From Thermincola carboxydiphila (GTDB taxonomy: Bacteria; Bacillota; Thermincolia; Thermincolales; UBA2595), in assembly GCA_016841325.1 (NCBI GenBank), contig JAENZJ010000020.1, positions 1-45,816 of the forward strand: 45,816 bases of DNA, in the 5' to 3' direction. Both the position numbers and the translations under genes were made by a program. Numbering within the stretch: the stretch's first letter is position 1; each line of letters begins with the position of its first letter. The notes below the pieces were generated by a model. The model made no database searches. It was not told the DNA's origin and worked only from the letters and a program-made list of their open reading frames with translations. Shown here piece by piece: positions 1-9,937 of the stretch.

Positions 1-2
1 CA

Positions 3-227
3 ACAGGGGCTTTCACCCTGTAAGCAGTACCAAGCTTTGCTTGGCGTACTAACGCGGCGCCGGGTTCCCGAAGTGCCCACGCAGTGGGCATTTGGGCATC
101 AGCCGGGAACCCGGCTGATAGGCGACGTCGCGAGCGTTCTGCGCGAGTTATGACGTCGCCGTGCCCTCGGGAAACCGGCGCCGCGATAATCGGACGAGCG
201 AGCGCAGCGAAGCGATGTCCGCTTATC
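3..227. repeat. Cluster of consecutive GC-rich stem-loops
   Basis: Almost every base here lies in an inverted repeat. Positions 3-8 pair with 16-21, and 26-35 with 39-50 (2-nt bulge). An 18-bp stem, 53-70 with 168-185, has one mismatch and encloses three hairpins: 74-80/84-90, 98-107/110-119 (perfect 10 bp) and 121-129/152-160 (perfect 9 bp). A last stem pairs 185-195 with 217-227 with one mismatch. The block is GC-rich while the next 200 bases are AT-rich. No credible gene crosses it. It may be a structured RNA, a palindromic mobile element or the edge of a larger element cut by the window. I do not recognise the family. Confidence 0.6.
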
Positions 228-375
228 TACCGCATTGACGAACCAAACTTTCGTTTATACCACATATGAACTGACTTCTATTTCCCAACAATAATTTTTA
301 TTTCTCCAGGGCTCCCCAAATTCCTCCTTTTTCCACCAATGTCACAATTTGATTTCCTTATACTGAAAAAACCCA

Positions 376-434
376 TAAAAAATATACCCCCTCTATAGAA
401 CAGTTTTATTTAATCCACTGTCTACTATAGAGGG
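376..434 (-). terminator. Probable metK terminator
   Basis: Positions 389-398 and 425-434 form a perfect 10-bp stem, with further pairing of ACAG/CTGT inside. Read on the minus strand the hairpin is followed by TATATTTTTTATG, a T-rich tail. It lies about 50 bases past the metK stop codon, so it probably ends the coaBC-metK transcript. Confidence 0.6.
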
Positions 435-470
435 AGCATATCATTTAAGGGACACCCTGATTCTGTGTCT
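389..470. repeat. Dispersed terminator-like repeat, copy A
   Basis: This segment resembles 7577-7661. Both carry GTTTTATT near the start of the loop, the block GGGAGCATATCATT, and then a small hairpin ending TGTGTCT. The long stems differ in sequence but both pair, as expected for a conserved structure. Each copy lies just downstream of a minus-strand gene, here metK. It could be a duplicated terminator module or an insertion-sequence end remnant. Confidence 0.5.
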
Positions 471-472
471 TC

Positions 473-486
473 ATATCATTTGATAT
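473..486. repeat. 14-bp perfect palindrome at the metK stop
   Basis: ATATCATTTGATAT reads the same on both strands with a two-base centre and abuts the metK stop codon. It may be part of the transcript end. No function can be assigned from sequence alone. Confidence 0.4.
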
Positions 487-1677
487 TTACAGCCCGGCGT
501 CTTTCCTGAGGGCTTCCGCCTTGTCGGTGTTCTCCCACTTCAGGTCGACATCGGTCCGGCCAAAATGTCCGAATGCGGCAATCTGCCTGTAGATAGGCCT
601 TCTCAGGTCGAGATCCCTGATAATGGCTGCCGGTCTCAGGTCAAAGTGTTTCCTGACCAGTTCGACCAGTTTTTCCTCTTCCAGCTTGCCTGTTCCAAAG
701 GTGTCTACCATTATTGATACCGGCTGGGCTACGCCAATGGCGTAAGCCAGTTGGACCTCACAGCGCGCTGCCAGGCCTGCGGCGACAATGTTCTTGGCTA
801 CATAACGGGCAGCATATGCTGCTGACCTGTCAACCTTTGTGGGGTCTTTGCCGGAAAAGGCCCCACCGCCGTGACGCGCCATACCGCCGTAAGTATCAAC
901 AATGATTTTCCTGCCGGTAACCCCGGCATCACCCTGGGGTCCGCCGATAACAAACCGTCCGGTCGGATTGACCAGGATCCTTGTCCTATCATCCATCAAC
1001 CCGGCAGGAATCACCGGTTTGATTACTTTTTCAATGATTCCCTCCCTGATAGTATCCATAGATACATCAGGTTTATGCTGGGTAGATATAATTACAGTAT
1101 CAACCCTCTTGGGGACATCATCCTCATACTCGATGGTAACCTGACTCTTGCCGTCAGGCCTAAGAAAATTGAGTTCCCTCTTTCTTCTGGCCTCTGACAG
1201 TTTTCTGGTTAGTTTTTGAGCCAGTGAGATGGGTAATGGCATCAGTTCCGGGGTTTCGTTGGAAGCATAGCCAAACATCATCCCCTGGTCACCGGCGCCA
1301 ATTGCTTCAATCTCAGTGTCTGACATTTCGCCCGATTTTGCCTCAAGGGCCTTGTCAACACCCATTGCTATGTCAGGTGACTGCTCATCAATAGAAGTAA
1401 TCACCGCACAGGTATCACAGTCGAAACCGTATTTTGCCCTGGTATATCCAATCTCCCTGATGGTTTCCCTGACAACTTTGGGGATGTCCACATAGCATTT
1501 AGTGGTTATTTCCCCCATCACCAGGACCAGACCGGTGGTTACTGCGGTTTCACAGGCAACTCTGGCCATAGGGTCCTGCTCAATGATTGCATCAAGTACT
1601 GCATCAGAAATCTGGTCGGCTATCTTATCAGGATGGCCCTCAGTTACTGATTCTGATGTAAAAAGTCTCTTTGCCAA
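487..1677 (-). CDS. metK: S-adenosylmethionine synthase
   Basis: The enzyme makes S-adenosylmethionine from methionine and ATP in the cytoplasm. The 396-residue protein has the usual family length. It shows the N-terminal GHPDK motif (residues 14-18), GAGDQG at 127-132 and the glycine-rich phosphate loop [12 protein letters not shown] at about 270-281. The start codon is TTG, supported by a strong AGGAGGG ribosome-binding site 6-7 bases upstream. No SAM riboswitch is visible in the 78-base gap to coaBC, so metK is probably co-transcribed with coaBC. A T-tailed hairpin follows the gene. Nearby kamA is one likely consumer of SAM. Confidence 0.97.
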   Translation of the reverse strand: MAKRLFTSESVTEGHPDKIADQISDAVLDAIIEQDPMARVACETAVTTGLVLVMGEITTKCYVDIPKVVRETIREIGYTRAKYGFDCDTCAVITSIDEQSPDIAMGVDKALEAKSGEMSDTEIEAIGAGDQGMMFGYASNETPELMPLPISLAQKLTRKLSEARRKRELNFLRPDGKSQVTIEYEDDVPKRVDTVIISTQHKPDVSMDTIREGIIEKVIKPVIPAGLMDDRTRILVNPTGRFVIGGPQGDAGVTGRKIIVDTYGGMARHGGGAFSGKDPTKVDRSAAYAARYVAKNIVAAGLAARCEVQLAYAIGVAQPVSIMVDTFGTGKLEEEKLVELVRKHFDLRPAAIIRDLDLRRPIYRQIAAFGHFGRTDVDLKWENTDKAEALRKDAGL

Positions 1678-1755
1678 GATAGTCCCTCCTTCAGTGATTT
1701 GTAAGTCTTGCGGAAATGAAATTTCCTTTTATATCAAGGATTTGCCCCGGTACTC

Positions 1756-2946
1756 TTAAAACATAGCTATGAGCCTGTCCAAAATCCTGTGGGCAACTTC
1801 CTCTTTTGCCATCTTGTCAAGTTGTTCGATTCGCCCGTCTCTGTAAATTAACTTAACAATATTGGTATCTGTGCCAAAACCGGCTCCGGGCTGAGTAATG
1901 TCATTGGCAACTATTAAATCCAGATTTTTGGATTTAATTTTCCTGGCGGCATTTTCCACCAGGTTATCTGTTTCTGCGGCAAACCCGACCAAAACCTGTT
2001 TATCCTTATTTTCTCCCAGGTATTGCAAAATGTCAGGTGTTCGTTCAAAAACCACTTCCAGGTCACCCGGCCCCTTTTTCATCTTGACGGGAGAGGTTTC
2101 TTTAGGACTGTAATCCGCTACTGCCGCAGCCTTGACAACAATATCAGCCTCCTGATAATGTTCTTTTACAGCAGCAAACATTTCCCTGGCGCTCATCACA
2201 GGGATATGCTCCACACCCTTTGGTGCCGGAATATTAACCGGTCCGGAGACAAGTATAACTCTGGCCCCTCTGCTATGAGCCGCCCCGGCAATGGCATACC
2301 CCATTTTGCCGGTGCTGCCGTTAGTCAAAAACCTGACCGGGTCCAGGTATTCCCTGGTAGGGCCGGCTGTTATCAAAAATGTTTTCCCGGCAAGGTCGCC
2401 AGTCTTCTTAAGAATGCCTGTAATATCATCAAAGATAACATCTATTCCCGGGAGCCTTCCCTTGCCCTCATAGCCGCAGGCAAGACGCCCCCTGTCAGGT
2501 TCCACAAACCGGTATCCGTAACCTTCCAGCTTCCTGACATTATCCTGAAGGATCGGGTTTTCGTACATATGTACATTCATGGCCGGTACAAAAAGTACCG
2601 GTGCTTTGGTGGCCATGATTACTGCGGACAGGAGGTCATCGGCTATCCCGGCACTGACTTTGCCAATAATATTTGCTGTTGCCGGTACGACTGCCAGCAG
2701 GTCGGCCTTATCAGCAAGGGAAATATGCTTAACATCCCATTTATCAGGTATTTCAAACATTCCGCAGGTTACCGGGTTCCGGGATATGGTCTGCAAAGTC
2801 AGTGGTGTGATGAACTTTGTAGCAGCTCCGGTCATGACCACATGAACATCCGCTCCGGCCTTAACAAGCCTGCTGACCAGGTCTGGGACCTTATAGGCTG
2901 CTATTCCCCCGGTTATGCCAATAACGATACATTTTCCTGTCAACAT
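1756..2946 (-). CDS. coaBC: Bifunctional phosphopantothenoylcysteine decarboxylase / phosphopantothenate-cysteine ligase
   Basis: This flavoprotein performs two consecutive steps of coenzyme A synthesis. The N-terminal CoaC half (about residues 1-180) has the flavin fold start GITGGIAAYK, the active-site histidine in VKHISLA (His75), PAMN at 121-124 and the substrate-lid cysteine in RLACGY (Cys157). The CoaB ligase half starts near residue 185 with ITAGPTREYLDPVR and contains FLTNGSTGKMG. At 396 residues it is full length. It sits between rpoZ and metK on the same strand, 31 bases after rpoZ. Confidence 0.97.
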   Translation of the reverse strand: MLTGKCIVIGITGGIAAYKVPDLVSRLVKAGADVHVVMTGAATKFITPLTLQTISRNPVTCGMFEIPDKWDVKHISLADKADLLAVVPATANIIGKVSAGIADDLLSAVIMATKAPVLFVPAMNVHMYENPILQDNVRKLEGYGYRFVEPDRGRLACGYEGKGRLPGIDVIFDDITGILKKTGDLAGKTFLITAGPTREYLDPVRFLTNGSTGKMGYAIAGAAHSRGARVILVSGPVNIPAPKGVEHIPVMSAREMFAAVKEHYQEADIVVKAAAVADYSPKETSPVKMKKGPGDLEVVFERTPDILQYLGENKDKQVLVGFAAETDNLVENAARKIKSKNLDLIVANDITQPGAGFGTDTNIVKLIYRDGRIEQLDKMAKEEVAHRILDRLIAMF

Positions 2947-2977
2947 CAGGCTTCACCAACTTTTCCCGGAGTGGGCG

Positions 2978-3184
2978 TTACTTAATCCCGGTTTTAGTTC
3001 TTTCGTAATGAATCAGGTTTTGGGCTATTTCCTCCAAAGCAACTGAAACCGGTTTATAAGAATCAGATTCAATAAATTTGGGCATTCCTTCAGTAATTTC
3101 CCTGGCCCTTTTGGCTGCAGCGACAACCAGGGTGTACTTACTGTCTACATGTTTCATCAATTCATCCAAAGAAGGCTGCTTCAT
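2978..3184 (-). CDS. rpoZ: RNA polymerase omega subunit
   Basis: This small subunit helps assemble and stabilise RNA polymerase. The protein starts [10 protein letters not shown] and contains the family core [16 protein letters not shown] followed by [11 protein letters not shown] prefer the ATG at 3184 (68 residues) because GGTGAGGGGG lies at the right distance in front of it. A GTG at 3199 would overlap that ribosome-binding site. The position between gmk and coaBC is the standard Firmicutes arrangement. Confidence 0.93.
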   Translation of the reverse strand: MKQPSLDELMKHVDSKYTLVVAAAKRAREITEGMPKFIESDSYKPVSVALEEIAQNLIHYERTKTGIK

Positions 3185-3288
3185 TATTAACCCCCTCACC
3201 TATTCTTTGTCTCCGGTCCGGTGCGGCCGGAGTATCTCTTAAAAAAGTTAACTTAACTGATGGGCCCGGATGGCTGGTGTATACCGGT

Positions 3289-3921
3289 TTACTGACCTTC
3301 CTCTGTCAGGAGCGGCGCTTTGGGGTCCGCATCATGCCTAATCCGGTACCGGTGGGTACGGCTCTTTTCGGCAATAATTATACTCTCCACCCTGGCCACA
3401 GCTTTCTCCAACTCATCATTAACCACTACATAATTATATTCATGTAAGTAAGATAATTCCTCCATGGACTTGCCCAGTCTTTTGGCGATAACCTCCGGTG
3501 AGTCAGTGCCCCTGCCGGTTATCCGCGCCCTGAGCGCCTCCAGGGAAGGCGGGACAACAAAAATATATATGGCTTCAGGGGCTTTTTGCTTTACTTTAAG
3601 GGCGCCCTTTATATCTATTTCCAGCAGTACATCCCTGCCCTGAGCTAAAGCTCCGGTAACCGGAGCTTTTGGAGTCCCGTAATAATTATCATAAACCAGA
3701 GCCCATTCCATGAACTCGTCCCGGGCCAGCATTGCCTCAAATTCGGTTTTATCCTTGAAGTGGTAATCTTTCCCGTTAGTTTCGCCGGCTCTTGGTGGTC
3801 TGGTAGTGGCAGAAACCGAAAGAAATATATCAGGTCTCCGCTTTAAGAGGGACCTGCAGATGGTCCCTTTTCCTGTACCCGACGGACCTGAAATCACAAT
3901 AAGCAAACCCGGTACTGTCAT
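3289..3921 (-). CDS. gmk: Guanylate kinase
   Basis: The enzyme phosphorylates GMP to GDP with ATP. The P-loop GPSGTGKG lies at residues 12-19, followed by the GMP-binding segment SVSATTRPPRAGE and DYHF. The reading frame stays open upstream to 4014, but the ATG at 3921 gives 210 residues, the usual length. It also has GAGGGG nine bases upstream. It is in the remA-gmk-rpoZ-coaBC cluster. Confidence 0.95.
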   Translation of the reverse strand: MTVPGLLIVISGPSGTGKGTICRSLLKRRPDIFLSVSATTRPPRAGETNGKDYHFKDKTEFEAMLARDEFMEWALVYDNYYGTPKAPVTGALAQGRDVLLEIDIKGALKVKQKAPEAIYIFVVPPSLEALRARITGRGTDSPEVIAKRLGKSMEELSYLHEYNYVVVNDELEKAVARVESIIIAEKSRTHRYRIRHDADPKAPLLTEEGQ

Positions 3922-4076
3922 ACCACCATTCCCCTCTATTAATTTATTACCGGCCGGTCCCTCCCCTTGATCACAAACCCCGGGCATCAGCCGGTTACAC
4001 CTTAGAGCTGCCATTAGCCTGCCGGTCTTAGCCCTTCAACTGCCCTGGTCACCAAGCCACGAACCGGCAACTGTCT

Positions 4077-4349
4077 TTAGTCAGCCGGGTCTTCCTGGTG
4101 GGAATTATCCTTTGCTGACAGGCGGTGAGCTACTGTTTCAGGCTGGACTGCCGAAAGAATGACATGGTCACTGTCGGTAATAATAACAGCTCTGGTCCTG
4201 CGCCCATAAGTGGCATCAATCAGCATTCCGCGGTCACGGGCTTCGGTAATAATTCTTTTAATTGGCGCTGATTCAGGACTGACAATGGCAATAATCCTGT
4301 TGGCAGAGACAATATTGCCAAAACCGATATTGATTAGTTTGATATCCAT
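4077..4349 (-). CDS. remA: RemA-family regulator (DUF370)
   Basis: The 90-residue protein starts [12 protein letters not shown] and contains [13 protein letters not shown], both typical of the RemA/DUF370 family. In Bacillus subtilis RemA is a DNA-binding ring protein that activates matrix and osmoprotection operons. That role is known for the family and only inferred here. AGGAGGAAGG lies in front of the ATG. The yicC-remA-gmk order is conserved in Firmicutes. Confidence 0.93.
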   Translation of the reverse strand: MDIKLINIGFGNIVSANRIIAIVSPESAPIKRIITEARDRGMLIDATYGRRTRAVIITDSDHVILSAVQPETVAHRLSAKDNSHQEDPAD

Positions 4350-4463
4350 TAACCCTTCCTCCTCAATTGGAAAATTAGTTGGAATCCAGTTTACAACGGG
4401 TACTGTTTAATATTTTCCCCGACAAGCATCCTTTTACTCGACAAATGTATGGATTACTCCATA

Positions 4464-5342
4464 TTATTCTATATTTTGCACCTGTTCTCTTATTTTCTCC
4501 ACTTCGCTTTTTGCTTTTATTACCATGGAAGATATCGCAGTATCATTAGCCTTGGAACCGATTGTATTAAACTCCCTGTTCAGTTCCTGGACCAGAAAAT
4601 CAAGTTTTCTGCCGGCAGGTTCTTCCTGTGACAAAGTGGTCCTGAGTTCCTGAAAATGGCTCCTGAGCCTTACCAGTTCTTCAGATATATTGCTGCGGTC
4701 AGCAAAAACAGCAAGCTCAGAAGCCAGCCTGGCTTCATCAATTTCTATCTCTGCATCCAGTTCCTTCAGCCTGGTCTTAAGTTTTTCGCGGTATTCAGCC
4801 ACAACAACCGGAGCTCTTTCGGCTATTGTTTCGGTATACTGCTCCAGCCTGCCGGTACGCATCAACAGGTCTTCCCTGAGCCTGCTGCCTTCGGTTGTGC
4901 GCATCTCCACAATCTTCGTCACAGCTTCTTCAACCGCCTTTTGCAGTACCGGCCAGATAAGGTCAAGGTCCTCCTGAACGTCTTCAGTTATTATCACATC
5001 GGGAAGCCTGGCAATATCAATTATTCCGGGTTTATCCGAAATTCCCAGTGTTTCCCCTAATTCCTCCAATGCATTATAATAAGCCATTGCAAGGTCTTTG
5101 TCAACTTGAATTGACTTATTTCCCCTGCCGCGGTCAGTGACATTTACAAAAACATCAAGCCTGCCCCGGGACACATATTCCTGAATCAGTTTTCTGATAC
5201 GGTCCTCCAGTGCTATATAATATTTGGGCAGCCTGACCACAACCTCACAAAACCGGTGGTTTACTGACCTGATTTCCACCGTGAAGGACTTTTCCTGAGT
5301 TTCATTCTCTCCCCTGCCGTAGCCAGTCATACTCTTTACCAT
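4464..5342 (-). CDS. yicC: YicC/YloC-family endoribonuclease
   Basis: The protein begins MVKSMTGYGRGE, the signature of the YicC family, and ends with the DUF1732 domain including LDFLVQELNREFNTIGSKA. Members have been described as endoribonucleases. The 292-residue length is normal. It is the first gene of the yicC-remA-gmk-rpoZ-coaBC-metK cluster. The ribosome-binding site is not strong (AAAGGGG about 17 bases upstream). Confidence 0.93.
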   Translation of the reverse strand: MVKSMTGYGRGENETQEKSFTVEIRSVNHRFCEVVVRLPKYYIALEDRIRKLIQEYVSRGRLDVFVNVTDRGRGNKSIQVDKDLAMAYYNALEELGETLGISDKPGIIDIARLPDVIITEDVQEDLDLIWPVLQKAVEEAVTKIVEMRTTEGSRLREDLLMRTGRLEQYTETIAERAPVVVAEYREKLKTRLKELDAEIEIDEARLASELAVFADRSNISEELVRLRSHFQELRTTLSQEEPAGRKLDFLVQELNREFNTIGSKANDTAISSMVIKAKSEVEKIREQVQNIE

Positions 5343-5511
5343 ATCTCTGCTGCTTCAACCCCTTTTTTATTTATTATGTACCGCTTTATGCATAATTTTG
5401 TGTATTATTACTGTTTTCCTGTTTATTATTCACTATTTCAGACCCTGCACAGAAATTATAGTTCTACCTAATCTGAGAAATTCCTTTAGGAATCTTAAAA
5501 AATCAATAAAA

Positions 5512-7443
5512 TTACGAACCTGAATCGTTTTTATGCAGCTTAAACCTGCCAGTCATAACATCAAGCTGTTGGGCCATATCGGCAAGAACATCAGAGGATG
5601 TGGCAATTTTCTCCACCACACTGCGCATCTCTTCACCGGAAGTCGCCACATCCCTGACAGCCTGAGAGGTCTGTGAAGAGACATATCCGATATTCGTAAC
5701 CATTCCCCTGACATCTTTACTGCCGGCAGCCATTTCACAGCTGACGGCGGAGTTTTCTTCCACAATTGCGGCAACAGTATCAATTGCGCTTACCATATCT
5801 CTGCTTTTTTCCGAAATCCTTAAAGTGGATTCATTGATCTGCTGGACCTGTTTATCAGCTTTTTCGGCCAGGTTAAGAATCTCCCGAAGCATGTCCCCGG
5901 CTTCGGCAGCACGGGTAAAAACAGTATCAACTTCTGATACGGCCACAGACATAGCCGAAACCGAGGTTTCTATTCCCCGGGTAATGGTCATGACCAGATC
6001 ACTAATCTCTTTGGTTGATTTGCCGCTGCGCTCCGCCAGTTTCCGCACCTCATCGGCAACCACGGCAAAACCCTTGCCATGTTCACCCGCCCTGGCCGCC
6101 TCAATGGCAGCATTCAGTGCCAGGAGATTTGTTTGTTCGGCAATATCATCTATTACCTGAATTATTTCTCCTATCTGCTGAGACCTGCTCCCCAGTTTAT
6201 CTATATTTTCGGCTGCCTCCTGTACTATACTGCGGATTTTTTCCATCCCGTCAACTGTACCTGTTATTACCTCCTTGCCCGCCTGAGCAGCTTCAGCAGT
6301 GCTGGCTGAAGAATCGGCAACAGTACGGCTGCTCTCAGCAACCTGGTGTATTTCATCAGCAATCTCGTTAACATATCCCGATGCCCTGCCCACATGTTCG
6401 GCCTGTTCCGCAGCACCTGAAGCTACCTGCTGCAGTGACAGGTTAAACTGGTCCATTACCCGGGCAGCCTTTTCCACACTTTCCCTCTGCTTTTCACTGC
6501 CTTCCTCAACAGCCCTGACCGTATCCTCAATTGCCGTAACTATTCTTTCCGTAGCCTGCCTGGCTTTGGAGGCAGTATCAGATAGACCCGAACTGGTGCC
6601 CGCCACCTTGTGGGTATTGTCCCTGATATTGCTGATCAAAGTCCTCAGATTTGCCAGCATTCGGTTAAACTGGGCTGCCAGTTCTCCAAGCTCGTCAGCT
6701 GAATTTACCGTAATCTCCTGTGTCAGGTCCCCCTTCATATCTGCAATCTCTGACAGTGTATTAACCATCCTCCTCATCGGGGAGGTCAGGTATGCGGCAA
6801 ACAGGATGCTGCAGACAATACCGATCAGGATTCCGGCACCTCCGGCGAAGCAGTATTGTTTAAGAAATTCGCTTTCTTCCCGGAGAACCTTTTCAGCTGA
6901 TAGGTCGATCCCCAGAATGGCAACAACTTCACCTGATGAGTCCTTTATGGGAGCATAACCGGTTTTGAAAGTCCCCCATTCATCGGTATAAAACTCACTG
7001 GTATAGCTGCTTTCTCCTTCAAAAGCACTTTTCATCTCTTTTTCCATACCGTTTTCGTACTCATCACCCAGGTGTGACATGCTTTCTTCATCTTCTTCGG
7101 CATCGACTACAAACATGACCCGTTCCTCATCAATCATAGCCATTGTGTAAACATAAGTGGCATCATTTTGTTCTTTTATCTGCTGCAGGACCCTTTTTAT
7201 CTGACGATAGGCTTCTGTAGCCTCGTCCTCCGGTGATTTCAGCGCTGCGTGCAGGTCACCGTCGATCATCAGTACGCCTGTGCGGGCAACCGCCATCAGG
7301 GTCCGTCCCATTTCATCCTCAAGGGAATTCTTTGCCCTGTGGAAACTAAGGTAACCTGTCAGAACCGTAACTACGAGTATTATTAAAGAAAAAACCAGGA
7401 TAAATTTCATTCTCAGGGTCATTCGCAAAGCCGGTTTACTCAT
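5512..7443 (-). CDS. Methyl-accepting chemotaxis protein with periplasmic-type Cache sensor
   Basis: This is a transmembrane chemoreceptor of 643 residues. A first membrane helix ([19 protein letters not shown]) is followed by an extracellular sensor of about 150 residues resembling a Cache domain, with YVYTMAMID and an acidic EEDEESM stretch. A second helix ([17 protein letters not shown]), a HAMP linker and the cytoplasmic signalling hairpin come next, the last with [16 protein letters not shown] and [15 protein letters not shown] chose the ATG at 7443 because GGGGGGAGAGGG precedes it and the signal-anchor follows directly. The open frame continues upstream to 7566. The ligand is not predictable and no che genes are nearby. 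Confidence 0.94.
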   Translation of the reverse strand: MSKPALRMTLRMKFILVFSLIILVVTVLTGYLSFHRAKNSLEDEMGRTLMAVARTGVLMIDGDLHAALKSPEDEATEAYRQIKRVLQQIKEQNDATYVYTMAMIDEERVMFVVDAEEDEESMSHLGDEYENGMEKEMKSAFEGESSYTSEFYTDEWGTFKTGYAPIKDSSGEVVAILGIDLSAEKVLREESEFLKQYCFAGGAGILIGIVCSILFAAYLTSPMRRMVNTLSEIADMKGDLTQEITVNSADELGELAAQFNRMLANLRTLISNIRDNTHKVAGTSSGLSDTASKARQATERIVTAIEDTVRAVEEGSEKQRESVEKAARVMDQFNLSLQQVASGAAEQAEHVGRASGYVNEIADEIHQVAESSRTVADSSASTAEAAQAGKEVITGTVDGMEKIRSIVQEAAENIDKLGSRSQQIGEIIQVIDDIAEQTNLLALNAAIEAARAGEHGKGFAVVADEVRKLAERSGKSTKEISDLVMTITRGIETSVSAMSVAVSEVDTVFTRAAEAGDMLREILNLAEKADKQVQQINESTLRISEKSRDMVSAIDTVAAIVEENSAVSCEMAAGSKDVRGMVTNIGYVSSQTSQAVRDVATSGEEMRSVVEKIATSSDVLADMAQQLDVMTGRFKLHKNDSGS

Positions 7444-7567
7444 ACCCTCTCCCCCCAACTTCTTGTGGTATTTATTTCCTTTTATACTTCCTATATTTCT
7501 ACATTTTTGCGCTTTTTCCTGCATGAATGTATATATAGCTGTACATGGTTCGGCTTTTTTTGACATG

Positions 7568-7624
7568 AAAAATGCCCCCCTTGTGTTGGCAGGTTTTATT
7601 ATTTAACCTGCTCTGCCTAAGGGG
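7568..7624 (-). terminator. Probable dapL terminator
   Basis: CCCCTT (7577-7582) pairs with AAGGGG (7619-7624), and inside this GCAGGTT (7589-7595) pairs with AACCTGC (7605-7611). On the minus strand the hairpin is followed by CATTTTTCATG. It lies 46 bases past the dapL stop codon. Confidence 0.55.
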
Positions 7625-7661
7625 AGCATATCATTGTGAGACAGCCTTTCTTTGTGTCTCC
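7577..7661. repeat. Dispersed terminator-like repeat, copy B
   Basis: This is the second copy of the 389-470 element. It shares GTTTTATT in the loop, GGGAGCATATCATT, and the GACA...TGTGTCTC small hairpin. The long stem has changed on both arms relative to copy A and still pairs. Confidence 0.5.
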
Positions 7662-7670
7662 GGCCGTACC

Positions 7671-8843
7671 CTAAAACTCCAGTGGTCCGAGATGTTTCCT
7701 GAAACGGTCAATAGCTTCCTGCATGCGCTCCTTTTCCACTGTCAGCGCAATCCGGAAAAAGCCTTCACCGTATTCACCGTAACCATTACCGGGGGTAATC
7801 ACTACTCCGGTCTTCTCAAATACCATTTCGGCGAAAGACATCGATGTATACCCTTTGGGAACAGGAACCCATAAATAAATAGTTGCCTTTGGCATCTCAA
7901 GGTTCCAGCCCAGGCTGTTCAGGCCGTCAATAACAATTTTGGCCCTTTCTTTGTAAACCTCGCTCATTTCTGCCGGGCAGTCCTGGGGACCGGTCAGGGC
8001 TGCAATACCGGCATACTGTACTGCCTGGAAGGCCCCGGAATCCATATTTGACTTAATCCTGCCCAGGGCTTCAACAACACGGGAATTACCGACAGCCCAG
8101 GCAATCCGCCATCCGGTCATATTAAATGACTTTGAAAGTGAACCAAACTCAATACCCACATCCTTGGCTCCGGGATACTCCAAAAAGCTCGGAGGCCTGT
8201 ATCCGTCAAAAGCAATTTCCTGATAAGCCGCATCATGGCACACAATCACATCATATTTCCGGGCAAATTCGATCAGTTTCCGGTAAAAGTCATCATTGGC
8301 AACTGCCCCGGTAGGGTTATTGGGGTAATTAACAAACATCAGTTTTGCCCTTTGGGCGACATCCTCCGGTATTGCATCCAGATCCGGCAGGAAACCGTTT
8401 TCTGCCTTCAGTGGCATAGTGTACTGCTCTGCCCCTGCCAGCAGGGCTCCAATTCCGTAAACAGGATAGCCGGGGTCAGGGATCAGGGCCACATCTCCCG
8501 GGTCCAGGTAGCATAAGGAAATATGGGCAATCCCTTCTTTAGAGCCGATCAGAGTGACCACTTCGTTTTTCGGGTCAAGGTCAACTCCGAATCTTTCCTT
8601 ATAATACCCGGCCACTGCCTCACGGTACTTAATCATACCCACTGAGGACGGATAGCGGTGGTTCTCCGGATTGTGTGCCTGTTCGCAAAGCTTATCAATA
8701 ATATGTCCGGGAGTGGGCCGGTCAGGGTCCCCGATACCCAGGCTGATAACGTCAACCCCTTCGGCCTTTGCCTTTTCAATAGTCTTTTCAATACGGGCAA
8801 ATAAGTAAGGTGGTAACTGTCTGATTCTTTTTGCCTCTTCCAC
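7671..8843 (-). CDS. dapL: LL-diaminopimelate aminotransferase
   Basis: This PLP enzyme of the fold type I family probably converts tetrahydrodipicolinate to LL-diaminopimelate in lysine and peptidoglycan synthesis. It has the LL-DAP aminotransferase start [10 protein letters not shown], then [27 protein letters not shown] and the PLP-lysine segment [13 protein letters not shown]. The frame is open to 8981, but a GTG at 8843 with AAGGAGGT 11 bases upstream gives 390 residues, the family length. dapF lies directly upstream, which supports diaminopimelate as the substrate. The terminator-like repeat copy B follows the gene. Confidence 0.9.
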   Translation of the reverse strand: MEEAKRIRQLPPYLFARIEKTIEKAKAEGVDVISLGIGDPDRPTPGHIIDKLCEQAHNPENHRYPSSVGMIKYREAVAGYYKERFGVDLDPKNEVVTLIGSKEGIAHISLCYLDPGDVALIPDPGYPVYGIGALLAGAEQYTMPLKAENGFLPDLDAIPEDVAQRAKLMFVNYPNNPTGAVANDDFYRKLIEFARKYDVIVCHDAAYQEIAFDGYRPPSFLEYPGAKDVGIEFGSLSKSFNMTGWRIAWAVGNSRVVEALGRIKSNMDSGAFQAVQYAGIAALTGPQDCPAEMSEVYKERAKIVIDGLNSLGWNLEMPKATIYLWVPVPKGYTSMSFAEMVFEKTGVVITPGNGYGEYGEGFFRIALTVEKERMQEAIDRFRKHLGPLEF

Positions 8844-8872
8844 TTTTATAAACGACCTCCTTATATTTGTTG

Positions 8873-8899
8873 ACCGGCTGCCGGCAGCTGCCGGCCGGT
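8873..8899. promoter_or_regulatory. Strong hairpin between dapF and dapL
   Basis: CCGGCAGCTGCCGG (8881-8894) is a perfect 14-bp palindrome flanked by ACCGG/CCGGT. It lies about 20 bases before the dapL ribosome-binding site in the dapF-dapL transcript. It may be an mRNA processing or stability structure. Confidence 0.4.
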
Positions 8900-8952
8900 T
8901 TTGTTTAACTGCATGTGTCCCGGTGAGATCTGCTGCCGGCAAGGCGGCGGTC

Positions 8953-9780
8953 CTAATACTCTCCGGTAAAGACGTATTCACCCGGGCCGGTCATATAAAC
9001 ATGGTTATTATCAGCCCACTCAATCACCAGGTCACCACCTGCCAGGTGAACCGTTACCTTCCTGTCAGTAAAATTATTTAAAATACACGCTACCCCGGTG
9101 GCACAGGCTCCTGTGCCGCAAGCCAGGGTTTCCCCTGCCCCCCGCTCCCAGACACGCATATTAACCTCTTGTTTGTTAATAATCTGGACAAACTCTACAT
9201 TCGTCTTCCTGGGAAAAACCGGGTGACATTCCAGGGCCGGCCCAATTTGTGCCAGAGGGATATTATTAACATCACTGACAAAAGTGACACAATGCGGATT
9301 GCCCATAGACACACACGTTACCCGGCAGGTCTCTTCATTGACTGACACAGGTTCATCAACTACCCTGCCTTCCGGACCCTCCATCGGGATTTGCCCTCTA
9401 TCCAGGCGGGGTTCACCCATGTCCACCCTAACCGAGGTTACCGTTTCGCCCTCCAGGATAAGTTCCGGAACAATTATGCCGGCAAGGGTCTCGACTGTAA
9501 TCACTTTTTTCCTGACAATGTTATGTTCATAAACGTACCTGGCAAAACATCTTATTGCATTGCCGCACATTTCGGGTTCACTGCCATCGGGGTTAAATAT
9601 CCGCATCCTGATATCGGCTTCCCGCGAGGGAACGATTAATACAAGCCCGTCAGCTCCAATACCGAAGTGCCGGTCACAGACCTTTCTCGATAATTCAGCC
9701 AGATCTCCCGCTAAATCACATTCTAAAGTGTTGACCAGGACAAAATCATTACCCAGTCCCTGCATCTTGGTAAACTTCAT
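8953..9780 (-). CDS. dapF: Diaminopimelate epimerase
   Basis: The enzyme converts LL- to meso-diaminopimelate for lysine and cell-wall synthesis. Both catalytic cysteines are present, in EMCGNAIRC and in LACGTGACA. The start [14 protein letters not shown] is typical. I favour the ATG at 9780 (275 residues) because GGGGGT lies seven bases upstream. A GTG at 9789 would add three residues but overlaps the ribosome-binding site. It is the first gene of a dapF-dapL transcript, divergent from rqcH. Confidence 0.95.
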   Translation of the reverse strand: MKFTKMQGLGNDFVLVNTLECDLAGDLAELSRKVCDRHFGIGADGLVLIVPSREADIRMRIFNPDGSEPEMCGNAIRCFARYVYEHNIVRKKVITVETLAGIIVPELILEGETVTSVRVDMGEPRLDRGQIPMEGPEGRVVDEPVSVNEETCRVTCVSMGNPHCVTFVSDVNNIPLAQIGPALECHPVFPRKTNVEFVQIINKQEVNMRVWERGAGETLACGTGACATGVACILNNFTDRKVTVHLAGGDLVIEWADNNHVYMTGPGEYVFTGEY

Positions 9781-9804
9781 TTCTGCCACCCCCTTCCATT
9801 AAGA

Positions 9805-9826
9805 ATGCTTGGCTGGCACCAAGCAT
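9805..9826. promoter_or_regulatory. Hairpin in the dapF leader
   Basis: ATGCTTGG (9805-9812) pairs perfectly with CCAAGCAT (9819-9826) across a six-base loop. It is about 25 bases upstream of dapF. The role is unknown. Confidence 0.35.
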
Positions 9827-9890
9827 CAGAGGCAGTATATCTATTTTTATATCTTATAACAACTTTTTCCGTTTTGCAACACCACATCTA

Positions 9891-9902
9891 ATTGTATACA
9901 AT
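9891..9902. promoter_or_regulatory. Palindrome ATTGTATACAAT, possible operator
   Basis: A perfect 12-bp palindrome lies between the divergent dapF and rqcH genes. The core TTGTATACAA resembles operators bound by GntR-type regulators. No such regulator is encoded in the window. Confidence 0.35.
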
Positions 9903-9937
9903 ATATATACCTGATGCGGCTGTTTTTGGCCATTCAA

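Noticed and set aside
84-269. A 61-residue plus-strand frame at the left edge
   Set aside because: It runs through the stem-loop cluster, has a basic low-complexity translation and no ribosome-binding site.
1678-1755. SAM riboswitch in front of metK
   Set aside because: The gap to coaBC is only 78 bases and shows no S-box motifs.
7444-7566. 41-residue N-terminal extension of the chemoreceptor
   Set aside because: The extension would place an odd Cys-containing segment before the signal anchor, while the ATG at 7443 has a strong ribosome-binding site.
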